6,182 nt of DNA from Rhodoluna sp. (GTDB lineage Bacteria > Actinomycetota > Actinomycetes > Actinomycetales > Microbacteriaceae). The position numbers were made by a program, and so were the translations under genes. Each line of letters starts with the position of its first letter. Position 1 is the first letter of the stretch. The DNA lies in NCBI GenBank assembly GCA_017984715.1, contig JAGNYY010000042.1:1-6182 (forward strand), read 5' to 3'. Positions 5,071-6,182 of this stretch are shown here, piece after piece. The notes under the pieces were generated by a model, which was not told the origin of the DNA, searched no databases, and worked only from the letters and a program-made list of their open reading frames with translations.

Positions 5071-6101
5071 CCGCGCTTGACCTTGTTGTCGATGTCTGTT
5101 CCGGCGGCCTTTAGCTCTTTGCGAAGCTCAGGCGGCAATGAGAACTGGATGTCTTCTTCGGCGGTCTGCACTGTGCGGACGTCTCCGTAGCCGCGCTCAG
5201 CCAGGTAAACCAAAACTTCATCGACAAGTTCCTCAGGAACCGAAGCGCCTGATGAAACGCCAACGGTTTCGACACCCTCGAACCATTCATCCTTGATTTC
5301 AGAAGCAAAATCGACGCGGTATGAGGCCTTCGCGCCCGCCTCTAGGGCAACCTCAACCAAGCGAACAGTGTTTGACGAGTTGGCCGAGCCGACAACGATT
5401 ACGAGGTCTGATGCAGCGCCAACCTTTTTGATGGCAACCTGGCGGTTCTGGGTGGCGTAGCAAATGTCATCGCTCGGTGGGTTCTGAAGATCTGGGAACT
5501 TCTGGCGCAACTTGACCACGGTTTCCATGGTTTCGTCAACCGAGAGAGTGGTCTGTGAAAGCCAAATCAACTTCTTTGGGTCGCGAACGCGTGCGCTGGC
5601 GATCGAGTCATCCTTGTCAATAATCTGAACGATTTCTGGGGCCTCGCCCGCGGTGCCTTCAACTTCTTCATGACCTTCGTGACCGATTAGAAGGATGTCA
5701 TAGTCTTCAGATGCGAATCGCTGGACCTCGCGGTGAACCTTGGTTACCAGTGGGCAGGTGGCATCGATGGTGTTCAGGCCGCGGGCCTCGGCGGCTGCAA
5801 CAACTGCCGGTGAAACACCGTGAGCAGAGAACACCAGAACCGAACCGGTTGGGACCTCATCGACTTCTTCGACGAAGATTGCTCCGCGCTTTTCGAGCGA
5901 AGAAACGACGTGCTTGTTGTGCACGATTTGCTTGCGGACGTAAACCGGTGAACCGTAGTGATCTAGCGCCTTCTCGACGGCAATCACGGCGCGGTCGACA
6001 CCTGCGCAATAGCCGCGCGGAGCGGCCAGCAAAACCCGCTTCGAAGAGCTTTGGGTTTGCGAATCTTGTCCGAGGTCGGCGGTATCCTTGATTACAGTCA
6101 C
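5067..6101 (-). CDS. ispH: 4-hydroxy-3-methylbut-2-enyl diphosphate reductase (IspH/LytB)
   Basis: The 344-residue iron-sulfur enzyme reduces HMBPP to IPP and DMAPP, the last step of the MEP isoprenoid pathway in the cytoplasm. All three [4Fe-4S] cysteines are in place: Cys32 in [13 protein letters not shown], Cys116 in [11 protein letters not shown] and Cys214 in [10 protein letters not shown]. Substrate-pocket residues are visible in FSAHGVSP (His94), [11 protein letters not shown] (His144, Glu146), LSQTT (about 181-185), [10 protein letters not shown] (Ser242, Ser243, Asn244) and GASVPE (Ser287). The first about 20 residues are polar and non-conserved, and the C-terminal tail from about 320 is charged, as in other actinobacterial forms. 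The start is a GTG at 6101; an in-frame TGA lies two codons upstream, so no longer form is possible. GAGGGG abuts the GTG too closely to act as a ribosome site, while TATCAT lies 6 nt before it, which suggests a leaderless mRNA. It is divergent from the probable xseA. Confidence 0.97.
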   Translation of the reverse strand: MTVIKDTADLGQDSQTQSSSKRVLLAAPRGYCAGVDRAVIAVEKALDHYGSPVYVRKQIVHNKHVVSSLEKRGAIFVEEVDEVPTGSVLVFSAHGVSPAVVAAAEARGLNTIDATCPLVTKVHREVQRFASEDYDILLIGHEGHEEVEGTAGEAPEIVQIIDKDDSIASARVRDPKKLIWLSQTTLSVDETMETVVKLRQKFPDLQNPPSDDICYATQNRQVAIKKVGAASDLVIVVGSANSSNTVRLVEVALEAGAKASYRVDFASEIKDEWFEGVETVGVSSGASVPEELVDEVLVYLAERGYGDVRTVQTAEEDIQFSLPPELRKELKAAGTDIDNKVKRG

Positions 6102-6107
6102 CCCTCA

Positions 6108-6113
6108 ATGATA
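6108..6113 (-). promoter_or_regulatory. -10 element for a leaderless ispH transcript
   Basis: Read on the minus strand this is TATCAT, a good TANNNT hexamer, separated by 6 nt (TGAGGG) from the ispH GTG. Transcription would begin at or beside the start codon. A -35 hexamer is not obvious near 6130-6137. Confidence 0.5.
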
Positions 6114-6159
6114 AACGGCGCATTTGATGGATTGTGGTGGCCAGAGTTTTGGAGGCGAA

Positions 6160-6182
6160 TTGAGCGACTTCTCAGTCAGCGA
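6160..6182 (+). CDS. xseA: Start of a divergent gene, probably exodeoxyribonuclease VII large subunit (5' end only)
   Basis: Only 7 codons and part of an eighth are present. A clean GGAGG (6151-6155) is followed after 4 nt by TTG at 6160, giving (M)SDFSVS. An in-frame ATG at 6127 would add 11 residues (MDCGGQSFGGE) but has no ribosome site and would put the GGAGG inside the gene. The FSVS stretch resembles the beginning of XseA proteins (F-x-V-S-x-L-N). In many actinobacteria, Mycobacterium included, xseA and xseB lie beside ispH/lytB. XseA with XseB degrades single-stranded DNA. The existence of a gene start here is reasonably supported; its identity is mostly inferred from context. Confidence 0.45.

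Noticed and set aside
5711..6091. 126-codon plus-strand open frame opposite ispH
   Set aside because: It is very Arg-rich, without family features, and overlaps the conserved cysteine and substrate motifs of ispH.

Overview
The window looks like ordinary chromosomal DNA from an actinobacterium, most likely a small-genome, moderate-GC relative of the Microbacteriaceae (for example the freshwater Luna/Rhodoluna type). That placement is inference. It rests on the ispH / probable xseA pairing typical of actinobacteria, the style of the GlpX and class II aldolase proteins, the mix of strong Shine-Dalgarno starts and apparent leaderless starts, and a GC content that looks mid-50s by eye. I see no insertion sequence, phage gene, CRISPR array, tRNA or rRNA.

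Layout from left to right: (1) the N-terminal 98 codons of an acyltransferase-3 membrane protein on the minus strand, cut by the left edge; (2) divergently, rmuC, a membrane-anchored coiled-coil protein with a PD-(D/E)XK nuclease-like domain; (3) a PfkB-type (1-)phosphofructokinase gene with its own promoter and a LacI-type operator-like site; (4) a strong hairpin terminator shared by the convergent genes pfkB and glpX; (5) glpX (fructose-1,6-bisphosphatase class II, minus strand); (6) a compact divergent promoter region; (7) fba (class II fructose-bisphosphate aldolase, plus strand); (8) a 70-residue protein made of two 24-residue MORN-variant repeats; (9) ispH (minus strand, convergent with the small gene); (10) at the right edge, the first few codons of a divergent gene, probably xseA.

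The middle block is a three-gene set around one metabolite. The PfkB kinase probably makes fructose-1,6-bisphosphate, GlpX hydrolyses it in gluconeogenesis, and Fba cleaves it to triose phosphates. Kinase and phosphatase are convergent, and phosphatase and aldolase are divergent, so each can be regulated separately. IspH supplies IPP/DMAPP through the MEP pathway, whose precursors are pyruvate and glyceraldehyde-3-phosphate.

There is no gene-free stretch over 300 bases; the longest gaps are about 110 bp (before pfkB) and 98 bp (between glpX and fba). I found no convincing new system. The points most worth a second look are the gene cluster around fructose-1,6-bisphosphate, the operator-like site before pfkB, the leaderless-type starts, the overlapping divergent -10 elements between glpX and fba, and the small repeat protein.
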